Assembly: GCA_963787415.1 (NCBI GenBank)
Contig: CAWBCO010000003.1
Coordinates: forward strand, 558,001 to 622,000
DNA: 64,000 nucleotides
Reading direction: 5' to 3'
Source: CAVUWL01 sp963787415
GTDB taxonomy: Bacteria > Actinomycetota > Thermoleophilia > Solirubrobacterales > 70-9
Below, piece after piece: positions 51,879 to 60,336 of the stretch (position 1 is its first letter; each line of letters opens with the position of its first letter). The position numbers and the translations under genes were made by a program. Below the pieces are notes generated by a model. The model worked only from the letters and a program-made list of their open reading frames with translations. It was not told the origin of the DNA and searched no databases.

Positions 51879-52757
51879 ATGGGCAAGGATGTGGTGCGAA
51901 CTCCCGAGGATCAGCTTGTCGGGCTGCCGGACTTCCCGTATGAGTCGCGCTACGTCGACATTGACGGTCTGCGTATCGCCCATCTTGACGAGGGCGAGGG
52001 CAGGCCAGTGGTCTTCTTTCATGGGGAGCCGACTTGGTCGTTTCTATGGCGCAAGGTGATTGCGCCGGTGCGCGAGGCTGGCTACCGCTGCATCGCGCCC
52101 GATTTCGCTGGATTCGGCCGTTCCGATAAGCCAACCGAGATCGGTTGGTACACCTATGAGCGCCACGTCAATCTGATGGCGGAGCTGATTGAGCAGCTCG
52201 ATATCCGCGATGCGACCGCGGTTGTTCACGACTGGGGGGGGCCGATCGGGTTGCGTCTTGCGGTTGAGCACTCCGATCGCTTCTCCCGTCTGGTGATCAT
52301 GGAGACCGGCCCATTCACCGGGCACCAGCAGATGAGTAAGGCCTGGCTCAATTTTCGTGATTACGTCCGCGATAACCCTGACCTTGCGATTGGAGCGCTG
52401 GTCCGGGGGGGCTGCAAGGTCGATCCCGGCGATGAGGTGATCGCCGCCTATGAGGCTCCGTTTCCGACGCCTGAGTCAAAGGCTGGCGCGCGCGCCTTCC
52501 CGCTTATTTTGCCAACCGCGCCCGATGCACCGGGTGCGGCGGCTGGCAAACGCGTTGCCGAGGCGCTGCGGATTGATCAGAGGCCGACCCTGTTGATCTG
52601 GGCTGACTCCGACCCCATTCTTCCCTTCTCCGTCGGCGAGCGGGTCGCGGAGCGGCTCAACTTCGCTGCGCCAAAAAAAATCGAGAACGCGGGCCATTTC
52701 CTTCAAGAGGATGCAGGTGAGGAGATCGGTCGGGTCATCCTCGATTGGCTCGGATGA
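51879..52757 (+). CDS. Haloalkane dehalogenase
   Basis: 292-residue alpha/beta hydrolase close to the DhlA-like subfamily. Conserved start VRTPEDQLVGLPDFPYE, oxyanion motif HGEPTWS (~48), nucleophile Asp118 in VVHDWGG with the halide-binding Trp next to it, acid in WADSDPILPF and His in NAGHFLQED. It hydrolyses carbon-halogen bonds via an alkyl-enzyme ester on Asp118. The Asp rather than Ser nucleophile is the strongest argument against an ordinary esterase. Its 3' end overlaps the convergent metallophosphoesterase by 23 bp. Confidence 0.85.
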   Translation: MGKDVVRTPEDQLVGLPDFPYESRYVDIDGLRIAHLDEGEGRPVVFFHGEPTWSFLWRKVIAPVREAGYRCIAPDFAGFGRSDKPTEIGWYTYERHVNLMAELIEQLDIRDATAVVHDWGGPIGLRLAVEHSDRFSRLVIMETGPFTGHQQMSKAWLNFRDYVRDNPDLAIGALVRGGCKVDPGDEVIAAYEAPFPTPESKAGARAFPLILPTAPDAPGAAAGKRVAEALRIDQRPTLLIWADSDPILPFSVGERVAERLNFAAPKKIENAGHFLQEDAGEEIGRVILDWLG

Positions 52758-53853
52758 AGGGCGCGATCGCAGCCATTTCGCGGTGGGAGCGCTGGGCGAG
52801 GACCTCGACCCGATGCGGGGGGCCGTCCTCGCTGACCCAGGTCACGGTCCCCGGCCAATAGGGCCCGGGCGGGGTGCCCGGGTGATGAAAGGCTGAGGAA
52901 AAGACCCAGCTGCCCGTGTTATGGAGCCTTCCCCCGGGCAAAAGCCACGGCGCTTCGCCCACACGCGGTCCGCCGCGATGAGTGTGTCCCGTGATCACGT
53001 GCCCGGCACCTGGATCCAACCGCCGCACCAACTCAATTGCCCCGGCGAGACCGCTGCGAAAGATCCCCTCGGCGGAGATATCAGGCGCGAAATCAGCCCG
53101 CAAGAGTCGGTTGATGCCCCAAATCGATGCCCTCAGCCCCCCGCGGGCGGCGCCGGCCGCGATCCACCGCCCCAAACCGCGCTCGCCGCTTCCGCTCAGC
53201 AGCTCCCAGATGGTCTCGGAGGAGCGCCCCGACCGCAGGGCCACGACGGACGCCCGCGACTGGGCGAGGCCAAAGCTGAAGCCGTAGAGGGGACGCAGGG
53301 CGCGCTCGTAGTCCTCCGGTTTTGGCGCGCGGGGAAGCGGTCCTGAGGCGCGAAGGACAGCGGCTGCTGCGAGGCACTCGGCTCGCGGAAGGGAGAGGTG
53401 GCAGTCCATGTAGTGACCGTGGGTTGCATAGACGTCATCGCGCAGCCAGATTCCTGGATAGGCGAACTCAAGCGCGGCGCCCCCCAGCCACTTTTGCAAC
53501 AGCGCGGCGGGTTCGGATGAAGCCTGGTAGCGGTGCTCCAGTCCAAGTGCGGGTTGGCCCGCGAGTGAGAGCTGATCAAGCAAAGGTTCGGCAAAGCGGT
53601 GATCATGGTTGCCGGGAACGATGATCACCCGCCGGGTGCCGAGCGCGGAGCCGAGCTCCTCAAAGAAGGGTTGTGCCGCAGCGAGGGCGATGCCGAGTGG
53701 ACGCTCGCGCAGCTCGACGACGTCGCCAAGCAATACAAGCCGATCGGCGCTTGAAATTTGCTCAAACAGCGCCTGTCTGATCTCGGCGCTGCGCAGGACG
53801 TCAGCGCCAAAGGCGCCGCCGAGGTGAAGATCGGAGATGATCGCTGTGCGCAC
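52735..53853 (-). CDS. Calcineurin-like metallophosphoesterase
   Basis: 372 residues. All metal motifs are present: SDLHLGG (~8), GDVVEL (~43), GNHDHR (~82), ATHGHYMDC and TGHTHRGG (~295). No signal peptide, so cytosolic. A helical insert between the His motifs (~170-260) is larger than in simple members. Substrate unknown; similar proteins act on nucleotides or phospholipid-linked sugars. Converges with the dehalogenase gene. Confidence 0.83.
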   Translation of the reverse strand: MRTAIISDLHLGGAFGADVLRSAEIRQALFEQISSADRLVLLGDVVELRERPLGIALAAAQPFFEELGSALGTRRVIIVPGNHDHRFAEPLLDQLSLAGQPALGLEHRYQASSEPAALLQKWLGGAALEFAYPGIWLRDDVYATHGHYMDCHLSLPRAECLAAAAVLRASGPLPRAPKPEDYERALRPLYGFSFGLAQSRASVVALRSGRSSETIWELLSGSGERGLGRWIAAGAARGGLRASIWGINRLLRADFAPDISAEGIFRSGLAGAIELVRRLDPGAGHVITGHTHRGGPRVGEAPWLLPGGRLHNTGSWVFSSAFHHPGTPPGPYWPGTVTWVSEDGPPHRVEVLAQRSHREMAAIAPFIRANRG

Positions 53854-53934
53854 CGAGCCAACCTAGCCGCTGGGCAAACCGCGTCAGCCGCCACATCCTG
53901 GCTGCCCAGCCAGTCTTAGCTAAACTTGGTAGAC

Positions 53935-54846
53935 ATGGATGGACTTAGCCAAGAGCGGATTGTGCCCGCCAACGGGATCGAGATTGCCTACCAGGAGATC
54001 GGCGATGCAAGCGCCGAGCCGCTATTGCTGATCATGGGACTGGGGACCCAGATGTTGGGCTGGGATGAGGAGTTTTGTGGGCTGCTCGCCAATCGGGGCT
54101 TTCGGGTCATTCGCTTCGACAACCGCGACATCGGGCGCTCGACCAAATTTGAGGTCGCTGGCGTGCCGCGGCCGGCCGATCTGTTGATCGGGCGCCGCTC
54201 CACTGCGCCCTATCTCTTGACCGACATGGCGGCTGACACGACCGCGCTGATGGACTACCTGGAGATCGATGAGGCGCACCTGGTGGGTGCGTCGATGGGC
54301 GGGATGATTGCCCAGACGGTTGCGATTGAGAACCCTGATCGGGTGCGGTCGTTGGTCTCGATGCTGTCGACGACCGGAAACCGCCTGGTTGGCAGGCCCG
54401 AGCTGAAGACCTTTGGAGTTTTGCTGGCTCACCCCCCACCAGGGCGCGAGAGTGCGATTGAGCAGGCGCTCAAGACGTTTCGCATCATCGGCTCCCCAGG
54501 GTATCCACTCGATGAGCAGCGCCTTCGCGAGATCGTAGGCGGCTCCTTCGATCGCGGCCACAGCCGGGCCGGGGTGCTGCGCCAGCTGCACGCGATAACG
54601 GCTTCTGGGGATCGCACCAGCGAGCTCCGCAAATTGCGCCTGCCGGCAACCGTACTCCACGGGGAAAGGGACCGGCTTATCAATTCGTCGGGGGCTCGCG
54701 CCACCGCCAAGGCCATCCCCGGCGCGCGGCTGCGGATCTTTGAGGGGATGGGACACGATCTGCCGCGTGCGCTCTGGGGTGAGTTCATCGAGGAGATCGC
54801 CGCCGCCGCCAATCGGGCAGGCGTGGTTGAGAAGCAACTGGTCTGA
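53935..54846 (+). CDS. Alpha/beta hydrolase
   Basis: 303 residues from the ATG at 53935; a TTG nine bases upstream is possible. Nucleophile Ser in GASMGG, oxyanion strand PLLLIMGLGTQMLGWDEEF, FDNRDIGRST after it, late Asp in HGERDRLI and His in GMGHDLP. These fit the epoxide hydrolase/esterase-like group often annotated as lipase or TAP-like hydrolase. Substrate unknown. Confidence 0.84.
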   Translation: MDGLSQERIVPANGIEIAYQEIGDASAEPLLLIMGLGTQMLGWDEEFCGLLANRGFRVIRFDNRDIGRSTKFEVAGVPRPADLLIGRRSTAPYLLTDMAADTTALMDYLEIDEAHLVGASMGGMIAQTVAIENPDRVRSLVSMLSTTGNRLVGRPELKTFGVLLAHPPPGRESAIEQALKTFRIIGSPGYPLDEQRLREIVGGSFDRGHSRAGVLRQLHAITASGDRTSELRKLRLPATVLHGERDRLINSSGARATAKAIPGARLRIFEGMGHDLPRALWGEFIEEIAAAANRAGVVEKQLV

Positions 54847-55063
54847 GTCCCAGTCCTAGGGCCCGCAGCTTGCCCCTGCTGAGCCAATCGGTCGCGGGTG
54901 TGTTGGACATCACGTCCGGGTCGCATTCGAGGTGGCTAAAAGAGGGTGCCAGACATGATCTGGGGATCTCCTCCTCGGCCCTGATTCACCCAGCGGGGCC
55001 GACCACGCGACTCCGGCTCAGCTTGTGACTTTCGCCAGGAGTTCGGCTATTTAAGGTGCGTGA

Positions 55064-56266
55064 ATGTTGGCGGCAAGGGCAATCATCGGGTTCGCGGTCG
55101 CGGTCGCCTTTTGTGGGGCCGGCTGTGGCGCTAGCGCTCCGCGGAGTAGCGATGCGGCTTCGGGCACGCCGGGTGGGCGTTCGGGTCAGGCTTCCCAGTC
55201 GCGTTCTACGAACAGAGATCTCAGGGGGTCGCACGGAAGAGGGATAAAACCGACTGAATCCGGCGGCGACGCTGCGAGCGTTGTGCGCGGGGTCTCGCTC
55301 TGGTTGCCCTATTGGGATATGCCGGCAGCTTTAGAGTCGACCATCGCCAACGCGGATCTTGTCGGTACCGCGAGCCCTTTTTGGTATTCGATTTCAGGCG
55401 ATTCGAGCATCGGGAACGATCCCGGTGCTGGTCAGGCTTCGATCATCGATCGATTGCACAGGCATCGAATTCGGATCGTTCCGACGGTCACCGAGAGCGA
55501 GGGGCTTGCTGCATTCGATCGAATGCTCACCAGTCCTTCACGCCGCGCCGCGATGGTGCACGCTCTCCTCAAGATTGCGACTAGTCACGAATACAGCGGA
55601 CTCGATCTGGACTTCGAGGACTTCGCATTTGATCGGTCCCACGACGTCGGCTTGGCAGATGAGGCGGGGGCGCGCTACCCCCCGTTCGTCGCGCAAGTCT
55701 GTGCAGGCCTTCATCGGAGGGCTCGTAGCTGCACCGTGACGATTATGCCTCGGACGACCGACAAACACGTTTATTGGCGCAAGCTATTTGCAACCTGGGT
55801 CTATAACTACGGCGCACTCTCAAAGGCTGCCGACCGAGTTCGTGTTATGGCCTATGACGATCATGCGCCGGGCAGCTCACCTGGCCCGATCGCCCCCTAT
55901 GGGTGGGTGAAGCGGGTGATTACCTATGCCCGCTTGACGATGGCGGTCGCCAAGGTCGAGTTGGCCTTGCCGGCTTACGGCTATGACTGGTCCGGCGGCG
56001 GTGCAACCTCGATCACGTCTCGGACGGCGCCGAAGCTGGCCCTCGAAAACGGCGTTTCGCCGAGCTGGAACCGGAGGCAGGCTGAGTCCAATTTCCACTA
56101 CCTGGTGGGCGGGAGCCAACACACTGTTTGGTATGAGGGCGCCGCCGCGGCAATCCTTCGAGCACGGCTCGCAAAGGCCGCCGGTTTTGCAGGCATCGAT
56201 TTCTGGGCAGCCGGCGGGGAAGATCCCGCCGTCTGGCCAAAGTTGCGGGCACTCTATGCCGGCTGA
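55064..56266 (+). CDS. GH18-like glycoside hydrolase lipoprotein
   Basis: 400 residues. The signal peptide ends in a lipobox (CGAGC), followed by a Ser/Gly linker to ~70. The TIM-barrel domain shows VSLWLPYWDMPAALESTIA, RIVPTVTES, the active-site signature GLDLDFEDF with the catalytic Glu, and VRVMAYDDHAPGSSPGPIAP. FWAAGGEDP closes it. The pattern is nearest to spore-cortex-type (YaaH/SleL-like) GH18 N-acetylglucosaminidases, so peptidoglycan or chitin fragments are likely substrates. Surface-anchored. Confidence 0.8.
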   Translation: MLAARAIIGFAVAVAFCGAGCGASAPRSSDAASGTPGGRSGQASQSRSTNRDLRGSHGRGIKPTESGGDAASVVRGVSLWLPYWDMPAALESTIANADLVGTASPFWYSISGDSSIGNDPGAGQASIIDRLHRHRIRIVPTVTESEGLAAFDRMLTSPSRRAAMVHALLKIATSHEYSGLDLDFEDFAFDRSHDVGLADEAGARYPPFVAQVCAGLHRRARSCTVTIMPRTTDKHVYWRKLFATWVYNYGALSKAADRVRVMAYDDHAPGSSPGPIAPYGWVKRVITYARLTMAVAKVELALPAYGYDWSGGGATSITSRTAPKLALENGVSPSWNRRQAESNFHYLVGGSQHTVWYEGAAAAILRARLAKAAGFAGIDFWAAGGEDPAVWPKLRALYAG

Positions 56267-56393
56267 CGGCTTGATGGGGGATTCGATGTTTGGCGCGGGC
56301 GTGGATTTGCTGGACAATCGGGCGCCCGGTGCGCATGCGCTGATGCGCTCAATCTGGCGGGAGGTGCGCTCTCAGAAGGTCACGCGCCGCTGA
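56256..56393 (+). CDS. Possible 45-residue coupled ORF
   Basis: ATG at 56256 overlaps the GH18-like gene's last codons; stop at 56391. The product (MPADGLMGDSMFGAGVDLLD...) has protein-like composition but no recognised family. No independent ribosome binding site. The rest of 56394-56657 is empty. Confidence 0.25.
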   Translation: MPADGLMGDSMFGAGVDLLDNRAPGAHALMRSIWREVRSQKVTRR

Positions 56394-56657
56394 CTGTCAC
56401 CTAATGCATCACCACTGGTGGTAGACACCGCCGTCTGCGGTTCCTAGTAGAAGTGCAGGCGCACGTAAGTAGCCTCCCGAAGGCAGACCTGGCCACCTTG
56501 CGCAGGCTCGCTGGTTCTCGTTAGGTGGCGATCTCCGCGCGACCCATCGCGCGCGAGTTTCTACGCCGTTTCGGGTTGTTGAGGGGCGCGAACCTCGAGC
56601 GTGCTCTGGGTAGTGCCACCCTCGCTGGTGATCAGAGAAACGGATGCGATTTAGAAT

Positions 56658-57131
56658 GTGGTCAAAGCCGGTTTGACTCTTGACCCTTGCAGGAGACCAG
56701 TGATCGTTCTCTATGACGCAGATTGTGGTTTTTGCCGCTGGGCGATGGCTTGGGCGATGAGGCGCGATCGTCGGCAGGTGCTCGCTCCGGTGCCGATTCA
56801 GTCCCCCCTTGGCTTCGAGCTACTAGTGGATGTCGACCCAGCCAACCGTCTTCGTTTCGCTCACGTCGTCCGCGAGGACGGTGAGCGCCATTCTGGAGGT
56901 GCCGCGGCCGCTGACGTGCTTGGCGCGTTGCCATTGACACGGGTGCTCGGTCAACTAGCCCACAAGATGCCCAGGATCACCGCATCGCTTTATGGTGTGG
57001 TCGCGGTTCGACGCAAGAGCTTCGGGCGTCTCGTTGGTCGTGGGGCACGGCGGCGCGCCGATGACCTACTCAAGGCCCAGACCGTCACCACCGCAGCGGA
57101 GCTGGAAGCTCGGTCGCGATCACAGGCCTAA
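56658..57131 (+). CDS. DCC-family thiol-disulfide oxidoreductase-like protein
   Basis: 157 residues, GTG start. The hallmark DADCGFCRW (Cys23, Cys26) follows a first beta strand VIVLYD, the DUF393/DCC arrangement. Later GGAAAADVLGALPL is a second family marker. Thioredoxin-like fold; redox partner unknown. Its stop overlaps the end of the convergent DUF2867 gene. Confidence 0.82.
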   Translation: MVKAGLTLDPCRRPVIVLYDADCGFCRWAMAWAMRRDRRQVLAPVPIQSPLGFELLVDVDPANRLRFAHVVREDGERHSGGAAAADVLGALPLTRVLGQLAHKMPRITASLYGVVAVRRKSFGRLVGRGARRRADDLLKAQTVTTAAELEARSRSQA

Positions 57132-57778
57132 TGAGCCGTGGATGCGGTTGAGGAGCTGCCCCCTCGCTTCTGCGCCGTGCGCGCGTTCCAGGTCCGTTCG
57201 GTCTGTCGCATTAGTGCCGGGTAAACAATCAGAAGCCGAAACGGCTTAATCATGGCCATGTATGCCTGTCCAAATCGACCGCGTGGTTTAACGTATACGG
57301 CCATCTGTCCCTGGTAGCGCCCATCGCCCTGATCGACCCAAGCCAGGTGCATCACGCCGTGTACGGTTTGGTTTGATATCTCCGCGGCAAACTCAACGTT
57401 GGTGCGATAAAGGGGCGCGAAGGGGAGGGAGTCGAATTGCAGATCCGCTGCCGTGTTCCGCAGATCCTCTGGCAGGCGGCTGTTGAGTGATGTTTCCTCT
57501 CTACCAGGAATCGACAAGTTGCCCGCGGCATCCTCCGGCGCCGAAATCCTGCCGAGGCCAAACCAACTGCCAAGGCGATCGCGGATACCCCAGAGGACGC
57601 GAGTTGGGAGGGATTCCGCGCTGGCTGGGTCGGAGGCGACCAATAGCTCGAGCAACGATTGGAAGTCTTCCGCGCCACCGTGAACGGGAAGAGCCCAGAC
57701 ATCCTCCAAAGTGAAGTCAGGCACGATTTCACGGATACGCCAGGGGTGAGATTCGTGGGCTGAATTCGGGAGTCTCAT
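57128..57778 (-). CDS. DUF2867 family protein
   Basis: 216 residues from the ATG at 57778. Features: HPWRIREIVPDFTLEDVWALPV, the middle PLYRTNVEFAAEISNQTVHGVMHLAW and the end QMAVYVKPRGRFGQAYMAMIKPFR. It matches proteins annotated as DUF2867, a START-like fold sometimes fused to NAD-binding domains; here it stands alone. Lies 52 nt after the tautomerase remnant on the same strand, so the two were probably one operon. Confidence 0.72.
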   Translation of the reverse strand: MRLPNSAHESHPWRIREIVPDFTLEDVWALPVHGGAEDFQSLLELLVASDPASAESLPTRVLWGIRDRLGSWFGLGRISAPEDAAGNLSIPGREETSLNSRLPEDLRNTAADLQFDSLPFAPLYRTNVEFAAEISNQTVHGVMHLAWVDQGDGRYQGQMAVYVKPRGRFGQAYMAMIKPFRLLIVYPALMRQTERTWNARTAQKRGGSSSTASTAH

Positions 57779-57830
57779 GATCGTCTGTGGTTGTGTCGGC
57801 GGCGCCCCAGGCCGATTGCGGGGATGTCGG

Positions 57831-58238
57831 TCATCGGGTAGCTCGGGACCGCAGTCGCCTCGGAATCCGTCGGTCGCTCTCGCTTGCACCAAACGCGATC
57901 ACGATTGCTCTCGCAGTCAGCCTCGCTCCATGGAGCGAGCCGTGCTTGGTCGCCTCGCGGACCGATAGGTTGCGGCTCTCCCTGGTGTATGACCCATCGA
58001 CATCTGGTATGTCCTCTGGGACCGTCAGGAATACCCGGTGGTGAAGGCAGCGTTGCGGGTCCACTCCGACGGGTGACGGAGCCCTCGAGCAATTGGTGCA
58101 TGAAACCCCAGGCAGACGCCCGTGTCGTCGCGTTGTCGGGGCGCTGTCGCAGGCCTGCAACTTGGCGATCAGATCCTCGACTAGCCGCTGGCGGGCGTCA
58201 GGTATCCCGGCAGGCAGGGTGAGGTCAAGCGTCGGCAT
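57831..58238 (-). pseudogene. Tautomerase-family protein with two frameshifts
   Basis: The ATG at 58238 follows AAGGAGG and opens MPTLDLTLPAGIPDARQRLV, with Pro1 after Met as in 4-oxalocrotonate tautomerases. The frame shifts near 58140 into one reading ATTRASAWGFMHQLLEGSV. It shifts back near 58045 to RVFLTVPEDIPDVDGS. Both alternate pieces fit the family in order, so an intact ~130-residue gene has suffered two compensating indels. The middle is missing from any single frame, so the product is probably dead, unless these are sequencing errors. Confidence 0.65.
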
Positions 58239-58294
58239 CGGCGGCCTCCTTGGGGGCGGTTGCTCGGAGCTCGCAGGGATCCTGCGTTGGAAGA

Positions 58295-58320
58295 GCATAC
58301 ATCCGTACATGCATGTATGC
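58295..58320. promoter_or_regulatory. Palindrome upstream of the tautomerase remnant
   Basis: GCATACAT (58295-58302) and ATGTATGC (58313-58320) are perfect inverted arms. Inside lies TACATGCATGTA (58306-58317), itself a perfect palindrome. It sits 57 nt before the tautomerase start, suggesting an operator for a TetR-type dimer. No such regulator gene is adjacent. Confidence 0.5.
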
Positions 58321-58482
58321 AACTGTGTCGCCGGCGGACGGGCTCCGTACCAACGGCCGCCAAAAAAAGCGCACCAAGATGCAGATGATCCGGTGGGCGA
58401 CCCTAGGCTAGGCACTCCGACTTGCCTCCTACATCGCAAAAGGACGCTGCTATCTCGCGCTCCCAACAAAAAAGCGTCGAAA

Positions 58483-58566
58483 TGCGGCTGAGAGGAGTCG
58501 AACCTCCACGGAGTTTCCTCCACACGGACCTGAACCGTGCGCGTCTACCAGTTCCGCCACAGCCGC
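58483..58566 (-). tRNA. tRNA-Leu (anticodon CAG)
   Basis: Acceptor GCGGCTG/CAGCCGC; anticodon stem CACGG/CCGTG around loop TTCAGGT, anticodon CAG. The long variable arm (GGAGGAAACTCC) is typical of tRNA-Leu. The T arm contains GGTTCGACTCC. CCA is not encoded. 84 bases. Confidence 0.93.
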
Positions 58567-58639
58567 GGGAGTGGGCAATTTACCGGTTGTCAGGCCGAAG
58601 CTACTTGACCTCTCATGCTCGCTAGACTCGCGTTTTCGC

Positions 58640-58712
58640 GCCGCTATCGTCTAGGGGACTAGGACGCCGGATTCTCAGTCCGGAAACCGGGGTTCGAATC
58701 CCCGTAGCGGTA
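58640..58712 (+). tRNA. tRNA-Glu (anticodon CTC)
   Basis: Acceptor GCCGCTA pairs with TAGCGGT (first pair G-T). Anticodon stem CCGGA/TCCGG encloses TTCTCAG, anticodon CTC. T arm GGTTCGAATCC. A tyrosine integrase lies ~165 nt downstream in the same orientation, so this tRNA is a likely integration target. Confidence 0.93.
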
Positions 58713-58719
58713 TTCACAC

Positions 58720-58747
58720 AAAAGTCCCGCAAATATGGGACTTTTTG
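58720..58747 (+). terminator. Intrinsic terminator after tRNA-Glu
   Basis: Stem AAAGTCCC/GGGACTTT with an 8-base loop, followed by a T run, 8 nt past the tRNA. It is one of the few canonical Rho-independent terminators in this window and should insulate the integrase gene from tRNA transcription. Confidence 0.8.
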
Positions 58748-58775
58748 TTTCTCTAAGCCGCCGTAATTCTCCACT

Positions 58776-58820
58776 GTGTCCCGGGATATGTCCCGAGATC
58801 ATGCTAAAAACCTGGGACAC
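58776..58820. promoter_or_regulatory. Inverted and direct repeats upstream of the integrase
   Basis: Arms GTGTCCCGGG (58776-58785) and CCTGGGACAC (58811-58820) pair at 9 of 10 positions. A direct copy of TGTCCCG recurs at 58789-58795. Position ~57 nt before the integrase start suits arm-type binding sites or an autoregulatory operator. Confidence 0.45.
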
Positions 58821-58876
58821 GGCTTTCGACTCCGCGAACCAATGAGCCTCCTCCGAGGACAAAGCAAGAAGGGACG

Positions 58877-60058
58877 ATGGAACGACAAACGAGAAAAGCG
58901 GTCAGCGGCCACGTCTTCAAGATCGAGCGGAAGCGTGGCGCTCAGTGGTACGCGAAGTACCGACTGCCGGAGGGGCGCCAGGTGCAGCGGCGGATCGGAC
59001 CCCACTGGTCTGATCGCAAGTGCGAGCCGCCCATTGGCTATTTCACAAAAGCGACCGCGCGGATATGGCTCGATGAGACCCTGGCCAAGGCTCGAAGAGG
59101 TGAGTTGCCGGGGATGGTGCGAACCGGCGCGACCTTCCCCGTCGCCTGCGACGACTGGCTCGGCTACAAGCGCGACCGAAAGATCAAGCTATCGACGCAA
59201 ATCGACTACGGGCACATGGTCGACCGTATGAAGAAAGTCTTTGGCGAGCGCTTCGGTGAAAGGGTGCGGCTGGAGGACGTGACAGCCCAAATGGTCGAGG
59301 ATTTCCGCGACGTCCTAGTCTCGGAAGGACTCTCGGATCGGACCGTCAACAAGTACCTGACGGTCCTGCACGGCGTCTTTGGCTGGGCGCAGCGCCGTTA
59401 CCGGCTCAGGTCCAATCCGGTTGCAAACGTCGAGCGGCGGCCACGAACCCAGCGCGGCAACATCGATGTTTTCTCCCGCGAGGAGGTACTGGCCCTTGTT
59501 CGCGCCGCTGCATCGCGGCAGGATGGCACCGTGTACCTCACGGCAGCTTTCACGGGCTTGCGGCTCGGCGAGTTGCTGGCGCTGCGCTGGCGCAATGTGG
59601 ATTTCGCCAACAGCGCGGTGCACGTTCGGCAGAGCTTCACAAACGGCCGAGTAGACACTCTAAAGAGCGGTCAGGAGCGCACCGTGCCGATGGCTGATGA
59701 GGTCGCCCAGGCTCTCGCCAAATTGGGACGGCGCGACAAGTTTCGAAGCGATGTCGACCTAGTCTTCTGCGGGGTCAACGGCGGCCATCTCGCCGGCCAT
59801 AGACTCCGCCACCGCTACAAGGCCGCGCTGAAAAAGGCGGAGCTGCGCGAGCTGCGTTTCCACGACCTACGCCACACCTTCGGCTCCCATGCTATCCGTA
59901 CAGCTGATTCGCGCGAAGTCATGGAGTGGATGGGTCATCAGGACTTGGCAACGACGCAGCGGTATCTTCAGTTCAAGCCGAGGCAGGACGCGGCCCGGCG
60001 GATTTCGGCGGCCTTCCAAGCAGCTGCCGCTCCCCACTCGGTCGGCGCCAATAGCTAG
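58877..60058 (+). CDS. Tyrosine site-specific recombinase (integrase)
   Basis: 393 residues. Catalytic residues are complete: Arg229 (TGLRLGE), Lys263 (LKSGQ), His329-x-x-Arg332 (HDLRHTFGSH), His354 (MGHQD) and the nucleophile Tyr363 (TQRYLQF). The N-terminal ~85 residues look like an arm-binding domain; ~85-185 is the core-binding SAM-like domain. Intact length and motifs suggest activity. It lies between tRNA-Glu and an arsenic cluster and is the likely mobiliser of that island. No excisionase gene is visible. 60059-60336 downstream is empty. Confidence 0.93.
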   Translation: MERQTRKAVSGHVFKIERKRGAQWYAKYRLPEGRQVQRRIGPHWSDRKCEPPIGYFTKATARIWLDETLAKARRGELPGMVRTGATFPVACDDWLGYKRDRKIKLSTQIDYGHMVDRMKKVFGERFGERVRLEDVTAQMVEDFRDVLVSEGLSDRTVNKYLTVLHGVFGWAQRRYRLRSNPVANVERRPRTQRGNIDVFSREEVLALVRAAASRQDGTVYLTAAFTGLRLGELLALRWRNVDFANSAVHVRQSFTNGRVDTLKSGQERTVPMADEVAQALAKLGRRDKFRSDVDLVFCGVNGGHLAGHRLRHRYKAALKKAELRELRFHDLRHTFGSHAIRTADSREVMEWMGHQDLATTQRYLQFKPRQDAARRISAAFQAAAAPHSVGANS

Positions 60059-60336
60059 TCATAAACGGCGCGACGATCACCGGGCGACGGCGCGGACTGG
60101 AATTGCCAACCGGGCTCTATTGAAAGGAAAATGGAGGGACTGCAGGTTAAATGAACCAACGTGGGATTTCGCCCTCTCCGCCCTGATCGACCTGCTCGAA
60201 GCGGTCCCAGTGAGTCTCTCGACTTTCTTGCAATTCTGACTAAGGAAGTGCTACTCAGCGACCGCTTCCCTGACGAAGCAACCGTGGCAGCCCGCACGGT
60301 CAATAAAAAACACCTTCGCTACGCATCCGGGACGCC

